A stretch of 64,000 nucleotides of DNA from Porpolomopsis calyptriformis. Its lineage: Eukaryota; Basidiomycota; Agaricomycetes; Agaricales; Hygrophoraceae. This document shows, one piece after another, positions 25,214-44,368 of the stretch. Position 1 is the stretch's first letter, and each line of letters begins with the position of its first letter. The translations under genes and the position numbers were made by a program. Below the pieces are notes generated by a model. The model ran no database searches. It was given only the letters and a program-made list of their open reading frames with translations, and was not told the DNA's origin. Where the stretch lies: positions 868,001-932,000 of the forward strand of contig OX621163.1 in the NCBI GenBank assembly GCA_951640195.1. Reading direction: 5' to 3'.

Positions 25214-26350
25214 TCAATCCATTCCGAGTGCATTCCTCGTGTAAACAGAATATGCAGCTGCTGGTGTAACTTGTCCGTTCTCCCAATCTCTGTCCTCCCT
25301 TTCGGACCCTGCTTGTGAGCTTGCCCGAGTCCGGCCCAATGACTCGGTGTAATGGACATACGACTGGGGTAGTGAAACCCTTCCATTCTCATTTTCGCTA
25401 CCGTCCTTCCCGCCACTTAATACCGACCCGGCAAATCCCAGGCCGCGCGCCACTACGCGGCTCGCGATCCACTGGGCTAGCCATAAACCAGGTACTAGGC
25501 CTAGCACGTCCTTCACATCCCAAAAATCGCGGTGGTGGGTGATCCGTCCCTGCTCGTTAAAGCTCAGTCGGGTGATAATGTGTAGTCGGAGGTGGAGCGG
25601 TGAGGGGATGCTGAACGGTGTTAGAGGAAGGTGAAGGCGGGGTGACGTAGGATGCGGTGGTGTTGTGGGTATAGAAAGTGTTGAATTGCGATAATGGGAG
25701 GGCTGAGCATCGTCGTGAATGCCGGGGAGGAAGAGTACGTTGAGAGTATGTTCAACGATCGTTTTCCGGTGACCATCTGTTCGGAACTAAGTCATTGCAC
25801 TTTATAATGCGACAAGCAACTTGCCAAAACTGTCGCTCTCAGATATTTCACCAATCTCGGTCCATACACGAAGAGCTTGGAATAACGGATCGTTAACACC
25901 TTGGGAACCTCGGCTTGGTGGTTTGAGGCGAAAGAGCGTGTAGAGCATCGCCAGTGGCCTTGGAACATCGACCTTGCTCAACTGCCGTGAAAGTTTGTGG
26001 ATATCCGCGATGACAGATCGCGACGTTGCCGTCAGTAATGGGTTTTCGTAGCTTTCAGGTTATCAACTTGGGTCAGATGAGACAATGGAAGGTTTAATTA
26101 AAATCTTACACTGAAATTCAGTCAGCTGTGCAGGGAGAGTGAAATAGTAGAGCTCACTAGCGCTGGCCTCGTAAAATCGGTCGATTGTATCAGTGGGAGC
26201 TGGGGGGTCGCCATCGCCGTACACAAAGTCACAGACTTCGAGTGCGGTGGCCTGCAACGATATCACAGACATATTGGAGGTGCTGTGTCTGTGGGAGGTT
26301 GCGGGGAAAGTGATTGTTGAAGACGGTGAAGGAAGGTCCGAGGAAAACAT
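25214..26350 (-). CDS. NTF2-like (SnoaL-type) fold protein, function unknown
   Basis: Three exons. Exon 1 contains TALEVCDFVYGDGD, FYEASASELYYFTLPAQ and LTEF, splicing to HYENPLLTATSRSVIADIHK. A middle part reads DVPRPLAMLYTLFRLKPPSR and DPLFQALRVWTEIGEI. The last exon includes LHLRLHIITRLSFNEQGRIT and HHRDFWDVKDVLGLVPG, a pattern typical of NTF2-like folds where a late beta-strand ends in H..D...D. This fungal family is widespread but has no assigned reaction. The start may be the ATG at 26350 or the internal ATG at 26272 (MSVISLQA); the second would leave more room for the promoter shared with NOP14. Confidence 0.7.
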
Positions 26351-26407
26351 GTGTGACGAGTAAATGTCACAATCACACCCGTGACACTATAAAATAATTT
26401 CGAACCT
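26351..26407. promoter_or_regulatory. Compact divergent promoter, NTF2-like / NOP14
   Basis: If the outer ATG of the NTF2-like gene is used, only 57 bp separate the two divergent starts; with the inner ATG (26272) it is 135 bp. Both promoters must therefore overlap here. This is inferred from layout alone. Confidence 0.4.
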
Positions 26408-29376
26408 ATGGGCAAACGATCGCAGCTTTCGCAGCTCAAGTCAGCCCTTTCGCAAGCCGGTGTAACAGGCAAGAAGCGAAAACGTCCCGGCGCTTTGGAT
26501 TTAGAGAAAGGGAAGAAGTCTGCAAGACACCCGGAGACAGTGAATCCGTTCGATGTCCAGGTCACCAGGCCCAAGCACGATGTTGGCGGAAGGAAACTCA
26601 AGGGCCTTATTGGCCGGCCGTCGCGAAGCAAGCAGGCCGGTCTCGAGCAGGTTTGTTTCCAACTCAAAAAGCACTAGCCGTCTTGATACATATGTTCTCG
26701 TGCACGTAGAGGAAGAAAACGTTGTTGAAGGAGTACGAAGCAAAAGGTCATGCAGGAGGGATCGTCGATCGAAGGTTTGGCGAAAATGACCCGACTATGA
26801 CTCCAGAGGAGCGAATGCTGGAGAGATTCATTAAGGAGAAGCAACGGGCTTCGAAAGGCGCTGTATTCAATCTCGGGGAGGAGGAAGACGAACTCACTCA
26901 TTATGGACAAAGCTTGTCCCAATTGGATGACTTTGGTGACATGGGTATCAACTTGGACGATGATGAGGAAGAGACTGGTTGGTGCCGCCCCCATATCCGA
27001 CACGATTTTGTTATCTTCAATTTTCTTTTGCAGGACAAATCGACGGTGAAGTTGTGAAGAAAGTTCATTTTGGTGGATTTGAGAACGAGGAGGATGAACT
27101 AGTTGAAGGCGAGGTACGTTACTATCATTATACAACATGCATCGGTCTGGACAAAAGTTCCAGCCTCCAAGAAAAAAATCGAAAGCAGAAGTTATGGCAG
27201 AGGTTATGGCTAAAAGCAAAAAGCACAAGGTTTGTTTCAACCCTCTTTGTAACGTCCACACTCAAATCCAAACTTGTGGTCAGCTCCTGCGGCAAATGGA
27301 GCGGGAAAAGGGCGAAAACCTTCGTCATGAGCTTGACCAGGAGTTTGATTCTATGCGGACGTTTCTGTACGCCACCGGGAGTAATTCTATACCATTGGAA
27401 GAAACGAGCCAAGAAGAAGATCCACTCGGTCAGTTGGTCAAAAGGAATGACGACTTTGACCAGCACGTTCGTGAACTCGCATTCGATAAACGAGCGCAGC
27501 CGAAGGATAGGACGAAGACTGAAGAAGAGCTTGCCCTTGAAGCGAAGGAGGCGTTGGAGAAAGCAGAACGCCGAAGACAGAGGCGAATGCTCGGCGAAGA
27601 TGACAATGACAGTAGTGAAGATAATCCTAAACTAAGACGGAAACGGGCTCGACACCGAGGCGCGGATGACCTGGATGACGACTTCCACGATGAGAAGGCT
27701 GAGTGGAATGAATTAGGGTCGGGTCTTGGCGAAGGGTCAAAGGATGACAAAGGGAGTCATTCTGGTGACAGTGCATTGGTAGGTGATGACCGAGATGAGG
27801 AGTGTGATAGCGGAGGCGAGGGTCAATCGGGTAGCGAGGATCCTTCGGAAGGTGGAGCCGGCGAACCAGACGACCTCGTGGTGCCTGATGAGGCCCGGAA
27901 GGGGAAGCAATCCGTCGAGGAGTTACCATATACATTTGAATGCCCATCTTCGCACCGGGCCTTCTTGGATATTGTGAAGGGGATTGCCGATGAAGATGTA
28001 CCCATTGTGATTCATCGCATCAGGACGTTATACAACCCAAGTCTAGCCCCAGATAATAAAAGTAAACTTCAGGTTTGTCCTTTTTTTTCTAACCCATTGC
28101 CCTTCACTGATAGTGCTCTAGAGTTTTATTGAGGTGCTCGTTGTTCACATCCTTTACATCTCAAACCCACCATCACCTCGCCTCGTGTTGCTGTCTTCTT
28201 TGCTACCTCATCTATTTGCTCTCACGCGCACCTATCCCATTCAATCTGCAGAGTCATTCATTAAAAAGATTTCTTTGATGCACAAGAACCTGAAACGTGG
28301 TCTGTCTCAAGGCCCTCTAGAACCTGACGCCAGGACTTGGCCTGGATTGGCGGAACTTTTGTTCTTGCGCACCATCGGTGCTATCTGGCCCACAAGTGAC
28401 CTGAACCACATCGTGATCTCACCCACCCGAGTGCTGATGGGGGAATACCTCGGTTTGGGACGTGTACGGTCGCTTCGCGATATTGCTAGCGGCCTTTTTC
28501 TATGCACCCTCTTCCTACAGTTCGAGGAGTTGTCGAAGCGTCTTGTTCCAGAAACCCTCAATTTTTTGGCCAACACCATACTCCATCTAGCCCCACATGG
28601 GTACAAGAATGTTGCATCAATACCGGGTTCGTTTCCCTGTCCAGACGTTATGTCTGATCTATGTCGACCATTGTCTATTGACGTGAAACATTCATTCAAA
28701 TTGACTGCGCGCAAACCAGACCTGGTGTCAATTTTATCTCAACGCAATCACGACGAACAGGCCAAAGTGGACCTCCTTGGTGTCTCGTTTACTTTGTTGG
28801 GACGGTTTGCTGATATGTACAAAAGTTTGGAAGCGTTTCCGGAACTCTTCGAGCCCTTCGGGAGCATGATGCGCAGTATTCGTGCGAAGAAACTTCCCGA
28901 AAACCTTCAGGCATGTCGCTCCGCTCACCCACTGTTTCTCCTGCTAACGATGGGCCGAACGACAGATCCAGGTTGAGAGGCTGATAGATACCATTGACAG
29001 ACTTCTCAAATTCTCGAAGGACGCACGCCAACCTCTCCGCCTACAATCTCATAAACCGATTCCTATCCCAACCTATATTCCTAAGTTTGATGTTACCACT
29101 TCTTCATACCTCCGCCATCAAGATCCTGATCGCGAGCGAAACGAGGCGACCAAGCTTCGCCGGCAAGTCAAGCAGGAAAGAAAGGGGGCTATTCGAGAGC
29201 TTCGCAAAGACGGACGATTCCTTACTGCAGTTCAGCAGAAGAAACAGGCTCAAAAGGATTTAGAGTATAGTAGCCGTATGAAGAGAGTGTTTGGTTCTCT
29301 AGAGAGCGAAAGAGCAGAGGAGAAGGCGATGGAGAGAGAGAAAAGCAGGCTAAAGAAACGGGCAGGACGGACATAG
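26408..29376 (+). CDS. NOP14: Nucleolar protein 14 (NOP14), 40S ribosome biogenesis factor
   Basis: NOP14 is a U3 snoRNP-associated nucleolar protein needed for 18S rRNA processing and 40S assembly. The N-terminus is basic (MGKRSQLSQLKSAL, GKKRKRPGALDLEKG), followed by the family segments ARHPETVNPFDVQVTRPKHD, RKKTLLKEYEAKGHAGGIVD and RFGENDPTMTPEERMLERF. The middle is acidic (for example DDDEEETG, then SEDPSEGGAGEPDD). The helical C-terminal half includes ELPYTFECPSSHRAFLDIV, ARTWPGLAELLFLRTIGAIW and PVRVLMGEYL-like sequence, here SPTRVLMGEYLGLGRVRSL. The protein ends with the conserved PIPTYIPKFDVTTSSYLRHQ and a basic coiled tail (LKKRAGRT). About five short introns are present. ATR starts 110 bp downstream on the same strand. 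Confidence 0.95.
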
Positions 29377-29486
29377 AGCATTTGCACCTGTTGCTCAATG
29401 TCTTTCAAAAAAAACAAGCGCAAATAAGATCGATTGATCCACAAGGCAACAATGTCCACTCCTCGATTTATGTAAACTCGTTGTCT

Positions 29487-38033
<8,547 letters not shown>

Positions 38034-38261
38034 GTTCATGCCACAGCTGGTAATCCTGACGATATAGTGTAGCAATACGGAAGTACGAGTGTTGCTGAGG
38101 CAAATTGCTATCAGGATTACCAGTCAATGTATGGAAGGCCTTTTTTTCTACGCCAAGTTTAAAAGAAATGGAAATTGTCCGTGCAAACGCAATTTTGCAA
38201 GTCAGTGTCCACTCCTTTTGAACTTAGCATCATCCATTTTTGGAAGAGAGGCGTACACATA
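38034..38261. other. Convergent spacer with 13-bp inverted repeat
   Basis: These 228 bp separate the ATR stop from the YEATS stop. They contain CTGGTAATCCTGA at 38047-38059 and its exact reverse complement at 38111-38123. Confidence 0.7.
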
Positions 38262-39184
38262 TTATCGATCGGAGAGTTGCTTCTGCAACTGTTCCAACTC
38301 CTTTTCGCGTTCTGCAAGAATGCCTCTCCACCGCTCTTGGTCTGCCAATACTGTTTTACGTGCTGATTCAAGCCTCTCATGTTCTTCCTTCTCCATCTGA
38401 GTTGTAAACTCGGGCACGCCACCTTGAGAAGCCTCCAAGGCGGCGGGTGAAACGTTGGCGGTATGAAACGGGACAGGTCTGCGTTTGCCCTTTGCAAGAC
38501 GAGTTGGAGTATGGGTGGTTAGGATGTTGAAGAATGACTGGAATGGGTCACTGAAAACGATTTCATCGTACTGCCAAGAATGAACGGATCCTAGTTTGAG
38601 AGCGACGTCGAGAGGAGGGATTTCAGGGTCGCCGGTTAATGTCCATGGATGTAGTTTGAGGTGATGATAGAGAGTTACAGGCTTTTCGCCGGATTCAGCT
38701 ATGAATGTGATGCGGATTTGGATCTCGAATTCTCCCCACCTGGGATAGAGAAGTGGATGTGACGGAGATGTGGATATAGCTCCTACTTACCCTGTTTCCG
38801 TAACCTGAAAAGGAGATCTGTCTACGTCTGGAGAAAGACTTGTCACGGCGATCGGGAAGGTAGAAGAATGGATTGCTGACTTCGTGTAGGATTCGGATAG
38901 GTTTCGTGGAGTTTAAAGGTGACACGTTTGATAAAGTGACTCATGTCGTCCGCACCACCGACGATGTCAGAATCGGATTCGGACGCGGCGCTTCGCACGG
39001 CAACCGTCCACCGGTGGGTGTGATCAGGGCTGACGGAATCGCGTTCTTTGGAAGAAAGAACGGTGGAAGTGTTGCCGTATATTATTGGGCGGGAGATCGT
39101 CACGCCCTGATGGAGTGTTGAGTATAAAGCTGGTGGTAGCAGAAAGACACTTACTCTCATGCGAACGCGGTCGGTGGCCATCAT
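38262..39184 (-). CDS. YEATS domain protein (Yaf9-like)
   Basis: Yaf9-type YEATS proteins are shared subunits of NuA4 acetyltransferase and the SWR1 remodeller and read acylated histone H3. The start MMATDRVRMR (ATGs at 39184 and 39181) splices to GVTISRPIIYGNTSTVLSSK. The YEATS core includes DHTHRWTVAVRSA, DMSHFIKRVTFKLHETYPNP, then FQVTETGWGEFEIQIRITF and YHHLKLHPWT. The C-terminus has ALKLGSVHSWQYDEIVFSDP and a coiled coil (KEEHERLESARKTVLADQER) ending QKQLSDR, where Yaf9 usually contacts its complexes. The intron that joins NPTR to SPFQVTETG can be placed in two ways, changing one or two residues. The gene converges on ATR and diverges from a small membrane-protein gene with almost no spacer. 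Confidence 0.9.
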
Positions 39185-39219
39185 GGTTGATTACATAAGA
39201 GATACTTTCAGTCGTCAGT

Positions 39220-39623
39220 ATGCTGAGCGCACTGGTCAACAGTTTGTCTTACCATCTATGTTTTTCACCAGAGACTAATCGCTTGGACAGAGCCGAACCG
39301 CATCCTCGAAAAACAGAAGCTGATACAAGTTAGTCGCCACGATTGTGTTAACTACACGGTTGACGATAGCTATGACACTAGAATGACCACAGAGCACTCT
39401 GGTACCGCTTGCCACGCTCACGGCTCTACTTGGGTCAGGGACTCTATTATTTTCCGCAAACTTCGTTGTCTGATCCATCTCAGGCGTTTACATGTCCTTG
39501 TTCACGGTGGGAATGTTTGGAACGGCCTATGGGCTTGTCTCGCTCGTTAAGGTGAGTTTTCTGCTGGGCACGCACGCCATTGGGCTGGACGGTTTCTCTC
39601 AGGGAAAGCCAGCTGCGAGGTAG
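39220..39623 (+). CDS. Small single-pass membrane protein, possibly a respiratory-chain subunit
   Basis: A short spliced frame gives NRLDRAEPHPRKTEADT joined over about 140 nt to SVYMSLFTVGMFGTAYGLVS, then LVK joined over about 50 nt to GKPAAR and a TAG stop at 39621. The single hydrophobic helix ending in a short basic tail loosely resembles cytochrome c oxidase subunit 7a (T-x3-GTAY pattern), which would fit the adjacent COA3, but this is only a resemblance. The start is unsure: the ATG at 39220 gives MLSALVNSL, while an ATG at 39183, overlapping the YEATS start codon on the other strand, gives MVDYIRDTFSRQYAERTE after a further splice. Confidence 0.45.
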
Positions 39624-39748
39624 CGAGTAAAAATTGAGCACGTAGAAACGAGGAGTGATCCAGGAATGTAGATCCCGTTCCCGTTTGTTTTACGTCGAGA
39701 GCGTGAATTTATTCTACTGCGAACACTTGAACTCCGCCCATCCTCAAC

Positions 39749-40251
39749 ATGCCTGAAGATCCTCAGTACGTCCCACGAAAGGTCGTCGATGCCTCTTATC
39801 GTCCGAAGAGCTATGTATGCTGCCACCGCTCTTCGTAGCTTGTAACTCATCAACCTTGCAGCTCATGTCGCCCGGTCTTTTACGAGCGAGGGAGCCGTTT
39901 CGAGTCCGGAACGCATTGACTGGCCTCACACTCGCGGCGGTTGGTGTTGGCATTTGGGCTTACTCCATCGGTGCCGTTAAGCAAAACGCATTTGACGACG
40001 TGGACGAGGAAGCGCGCGCTCTTGCCGTTGCTCGTCTGGCAGAAGATAAGCGAAAGGCGGCCATGGACCCCCTACCAGTTGAGGCTTCTGCACCGGTTGT
40101 TGCGACGCAACCCAATACGGAGGGTCGGAGAGGTTTGCTGGTGAAGCTGCTGGATGGGGCGTTCCCTCAGCTGTTCGACCCATCAGGAAAAACACTTATA
40201 TGGGGTGCGCCGTCTGTGGATAGCTTTTCAGATCTGGAAGCGAGGAAATAA
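39749..40251 (+). CDS. COA3: Cytochrome c oxidase assembly factor 3 (COA3)
   Basis: COA3 is a mitochondrial inner membrane protein that binds newly made Cox1 and couples its translation to assembly of complex IV. Exon 1 (MPEDPQYVPRKVVDASYRPK, then SY) joins over a 47-nt intron to LMSPGLLRAREPFRVRNALT. One membrane helix follows (GLTLAAVGVGIWAYSIGAV), then the conserved KQNAFDDVDEEARAL. The C-terminal part (about 90 residues) includes RRGLLVKLLDGAFPQLFDPS. Size and topology match the fungal family. A perfect 18-bp palindrome starts 48 bp after the stop. Confidence 0.85.
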
Positions 40252-40299
40252 TAATTATATCCTGCAAATGTCTACGGCAGACTACGGCACAATAAGACG

Positions 40300-40338
40300 G
40301 ACATTCATATGCTCATAACGTATGAGCATATGAATGTC
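40300..40338. repeat. Perfect inverted repeat, 18-bp arms, 3-bp loop
   Basis: GACATTCATATGCTCATA at 40300-40317 is followed by acg and its exact reverse complement at 40321-40338. It lies between the COA3 stop and the PAPS reductase start. It could form a hairpin in the COA3 3' UTR or act as a dyad protein-binding site. Confidence 0.9.
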
Positions 40339-40495
40339 TGAGATGATACCATACTCGACGGCGATGGCGCGATGGGGAACAAGACCTTACTAATCCACCT
40401 CTAATTTAAACAGATGACCAACATACCCGAACAGACCCTACTCAAAACCCTCGGGCTCTCAACGTTCTCGTGTTCCCGTTTCCCCCATTTTCTTC

Positions 40496-41396
40496 ATGGC
40501 GTTGACCAAACCTCTTTCTCTGCCCTTGTCCCAGGAATCCCTCGAGTTCCTGAACGGATATCTATCTACTCTCAGCCCTGAAGGCATCCTTAGGTGGGGC
40601 CTAGAATATATAGACGGTTTGTACCAAACCACCGCCTTTGGCCTGACCGGCCTCGTGGCCATCGACATGCTTTCCAACATCACCGACACCCCTCCGCCTA
40701 TAATCTTCCTGGACACCCTGTACCACTTTCCCGAGACATACGAGCTTGTCGAGGAGGTGGAAAGACGGTACGGCGTGAACGTAAACGTATACAAGCCCTT
40801 TTTCTGCGAGGATGTGAAGCAATTCGAGGATATCTATGGTGAAAAGTTGTGGGAGAAGGATGAGACGACGTACGACTTTGCCGTCAAGGTCTGTTCGTGG
40901 CCCGGTTCGCGATCGTAGTTGTTCTGAATCCGGATACTCCAGGTCGAACCTGCGCGCAGAGCGTACGAGGACCTCGGTGTGAAGGCCGTCATAACCGGTC
41001 GCCGTGCATCCCAGGGCGCCGACAGAGCCACCCTGCAGCCTCTCGAGGTGGACTCTACCGGACTGCTGAAGCTGAACCCGCTTGTGGCATGGAGTTTCAG
41101 CCAGGTCCAGTCGTATATCTTAACGAACAATGTTCCGCGAAACAAGCTACTGTCTCAAGGCTACCGGAGTGTCGGGGACTGGCATAGTACGGTCAAGGTT
41201 GGAAAGAACGAGGGAGAGCGTGCGGGGAGATGGGCGGGGACAGTGAAGACTGAATGTGGATTGCACAACGACTATTTCCTGATGAAGGGACGGGCTAAAA
41301 AGGTGTGGCTGCTGATTGACCTTTTTGTTCTTTCTGACCTTCACCCAGTTGATGACGATGAAGGAAACGCCGATCCCGGTGGAGAGCGTTGCTTAA
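40496..41396 (+). CDS. MET16: Phosphoadenosine phosphosulfate (PAPS) reductase
   Basis: It reduces PAPS to sulfite and PAP with thioredoxin, the committed step of assimilatory sulfate reduction in the cytosol. The protein starts MALTKPLSLPLS. Nucleotide-binding motifs are TTAFGLTGLVAIDMLS and IIFLDTLYHFPETYELVEEV. An intron after DFAVK joins to VEPARRAYEDLGVKAVITGR, then RASQGADRATLQPLEVD and NPLVAWSFSQVQSYI. The catalytic C-terminal segment is KTECGLH, the single-Cys E-C-G-L/I-H motif of thioredoxin-dependent enzymes. The last exon gives LMTMKETPIPVESVA. About 270 residues, normal for the family. Confidence 0.93.
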
Positions 41397-41593
41397 TGCT
41401 GGAAGTCGAGAGGAGCACGTCAAGCAGGCTGGACGCCCGTAATTTTAATAAACTTAACATGTATGCCGTTAGAGGCCTGATTTAGTTATCAATCGAGTGG
41501 CTGCACCTTGAACGAGTCATTGACTGTTTAATGCTAATCTCTCGTCACCGACCTTTTAGATGGTTTCGATTTATCAAGCTTAATCTTTACGAA

Positions 41594-42798
41594 ATGTCCA
41601 CTCTCAAGTACGTCTCTCATTCCACATTCAACACCGAGTACTCACCCACTTCAGTCCCGACTTCGGTCCCAACTCCACATCTTTCCCCGCCCTCCCGACC
41701 ATCAACTCAGAATCAATCCGACTTCGCGTTTTCACTCACCGTAGCTTCTTCGCACGCCCGACTAATGTCTTCGAGGACCACCCGGATGATCCCAGTCCCG
41801 ATAACGAGAAGTGAGTATCGCGCGACCCGAGCACCAGCTGACCACACCGTCATCTTCTGCAGGTTGGAACTGCTCGGCGATACCGTCCTCGGCCTCGTCG
41901 TTACCGGCCTTTTGCTAGACATGCACCCGACACTCAGGGTTGGTCCCTCTACGGCACGTTTCCCAAAATAACTCGCTTCTCCTCTCGTTTTCACACACAT
42001 CCCACCAGAAAATACGTGCCTTGGTCGTAGGGAACGTAACACTTGCGGACATGTCAGTGTCACGTTTTAACCGGTTCCAGATGCTCAATGAATTTCCAGT
42101 TCCTTGAAATATCAGCTTCCATTGCGTCTGCGTCTTCACCCGGCTCAGGCTATCACCCTCCGAGCATCGACAAACATACAAGGTATGATTTCACCTCGGG
42201 TTCACCCATCCACCAGCTCACCGTAAAGAATTTCCAAGCTGATGTTTTCGAGGTGAGTTCTATCGCATTTGAACGCGAACACGTGATAATACCCCTCAAC
42301 CAGTCTTACGTTGGAGGGCTCTACATCGATCAGGGCCTCGAGGTAGTCGAAGCGTGGCTCAACCCGCTCTTCAGACCCTACACCGCCGCGGCTTACCAGA
42401 TCGTACGCGTCCAGCACGGTCTCCGTCCTCACTCAGCGCCAGCCTCTCCGTCCACCCCTAGCCAGCACGAATGCACACCAGAATGCACACCAGAATTAAC
42501 CACCGTCGGACATCTCGCGTTATTCAACCAGCACCTCCAGAAAGAAAACCGCGTGGTCGAGTGGGTGTACTCTGAGGATGCAAGCGAAGGCACGAGCCCG
42601 AAGACGACGCCCATCTGGGCCGTTAACGTCCTTGTCGATGGGAAATTACTCGGCCAAGGGCGAGGGCACACCAAGAGAGCGGCGAGAAACGAGGCGGCCA
42701 AGGAAGGGCTGAAGAACCTCGGGATCTTTGTATGGTCAGTTGTCGTTCTCTTGTGCATTCAGCATCTGATGGGCTCGAGTCCAGATTTGTACGGCTAA
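41594..42798 (+). CDS. Ribonuclease III with double-stranded RNA-binding domain
   Basis: ATG at 41594 (MSTL) splices to NPDFGPNSTSFPALP. The RNase III domain has LRVFTHRSFF, a splice giving NEKLELLGDTVLGLVVTGLL (signature motif with the Glu and Asp of the first metal site), STKIRALVVGNVTLAD, and a second acidic pair in ADVFESYVGGLYIDQGLEV. A C-terminal dsRBD reads TPIWAVNVLVDGKLLGQGRG and HTKRAARNEAAKEGLKNLG. Both acidic pairs are kept, so it could be catalytically active, unlike the inactive mitoribosomal mL44 relatives. Its size fits a stand-alone fungal RNase III (Pac1/Rnt1-like or mitochondrial). At least six introns are needed. The 3' end is unsure after GIFV: the frame reads to 42798, but a further splice near 42730 is possible. 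Confidence 0.82.
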
Positions 42799-42939
42799 CT
42801 TCAGCACTCTGTCTCCAGACTTGGGCTGGATGTGGGCATGACCTTTGAGATTGTGCGCTTCGCCCGCTCTGGTGTGTAGAAATGGTGCATGTGTAAATAT
42901 CAGTCGAATACATGATAAAACTCCGCTTTAAGCCAATTC

Positions 42940-44256
42940 ATGGCCACACCAAGGAAAGCAGCCAGTCAAGAATCTGGAGCGATCAGAGACTACAAATACA
43001 CACAGGAGATATCACAAATGGTGCTTGTTTTCTCACATTCACAACCCCGGGCGCTGAGACAGAGTGGCTGTAGATGTTTGTCTTTGGCGAGGTGCAAGAC
43101 CCCAACCCAGAGACAGTCAACTTGGTCGAGGATATCGTCCGCAGTCAACTCATCGAACTTGTGCGTTAAACACATCCTTACGCTGCTTGCGTTAAAACAA
43201 TCTGCAGATCGTTCAAGCCCGTGCATTGGCCACCCGCCGAAACGCACGCTACCTTTCAGCGGAGGATCTCATCTTTCTTATTCGCCATGATCGGGGGAAG
43301 GTGAACAGGTTGAGGACATATCTGTCGTGGAAAGACGTGCGCAAGCACGCCAAGGACTCGGGAGGAGATGGCGGCGGCGGCGTCGAAGTCGAGACACTCG
43401 AAGATGGTCCCGACGGTACGTTTTGCCTGCGCTTAATGAGTTCATATTTTAAACGCCCGCTAGACAAGTTGACTACCAAGGCGCAGAAAATTACCATCAA
43501 GCTTCCTTGGGAGATTACCACGTTATATTCCGAGGTGCTGAGACAAAGCGGGCACCAGTCGGACGATGAAGAGGATGAGGATGATATTGAAGCCCACGAG
43601 GCTTCCATCCAAAGACTCAAGGTCACCATCCTACACTATCGCATCGGATAATCTCCTGACACTGCCCCAGGAAGCAGACGATGCCACCCGCCAAATGACG
43701 AGAGAGGAATACCAGCACTACTCAGAGTGTCGTCAAGCCTCGTTCACTTACCGCAAAGGTCTGATTCTCATCTCCAGCCACCCTCACCCGTTGACATATA
43801 CCTCCCCGTTCAACAGCTAAACGTTTCCGCGAGTTCCTCAATCTCCCACCCCATCTGGATCTCAAAGCGAACGACGACACGGTCGATATCGTTGGCTTCC
43901 TCGCATTCGAAATGGTCCGCTCCCTCACCCTTGCCGGCCTCGCCGTCAAAAAGTCGCTCGAAGAATCTTATCTTCGCGAAGACTATTCTACTCCTGTTCA
44001 AGGAAAGCGTAAAGGTTCAAGCCTGAGTGGACCGGTCGAAAAACGCAGGAGGGAAGATTCTCCCGATCGCGACGCGGACCACACACTACCTGTGTGTTCG
44101 TTATTCTTACCTCCCCTCGAGGCAAGGACGTCATTAAGACCAGAACACATACAAGATGCGTTCTCAAGGATGCAGAACGATTGGTCTCACCATCGGTCCG
44201 CCGGAATGCGGAATTGGAGAGGAGGGCTTATACGGACCAGAGTCAGCCTGATTTGA
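42940..44256 (+). CDS. SPT3: SAGA complex histone-fold subunit SPT3
   Basis: SPT3 has an N- and C-terminal histone-fold pair and helps the SAGA coactivator load TBP. MATPRKAASQESGAIRDYKY starts the protein, followed by TQEISQM joined by a 52-nt intron to MFVFGEVQDPNPETVNLVED. Then come IVRSQLIELIVQARALATRR, AEDLIFLIRHDRGKVNRLRT and YLSWKDVRKHAKD, the highly conserved first fold. An acidic linker (DDEEDEDDIEAHEASIQRLK) precedes MTREEYQHYSECRQASFTYR and DDTVDIVGFLAFEMVRSLT, the second fold. The end is PEHIQDAFSRMQNDWSH and RNWRGGLIRTRVSLI. Several short introns. It converges on DDI1 with 112 bp between stops. Confidence 0.95.
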
Positions 44257-44368
44257 CCGGCCTTTTTATACTCTACTGTGGTAACTTATTGTTAGACTGC
44301 ATATTGTCAGTTGCTACATCCTCGATTGTATCTACATAATACACGCAGAACGCATGAAACCCAAGTCG

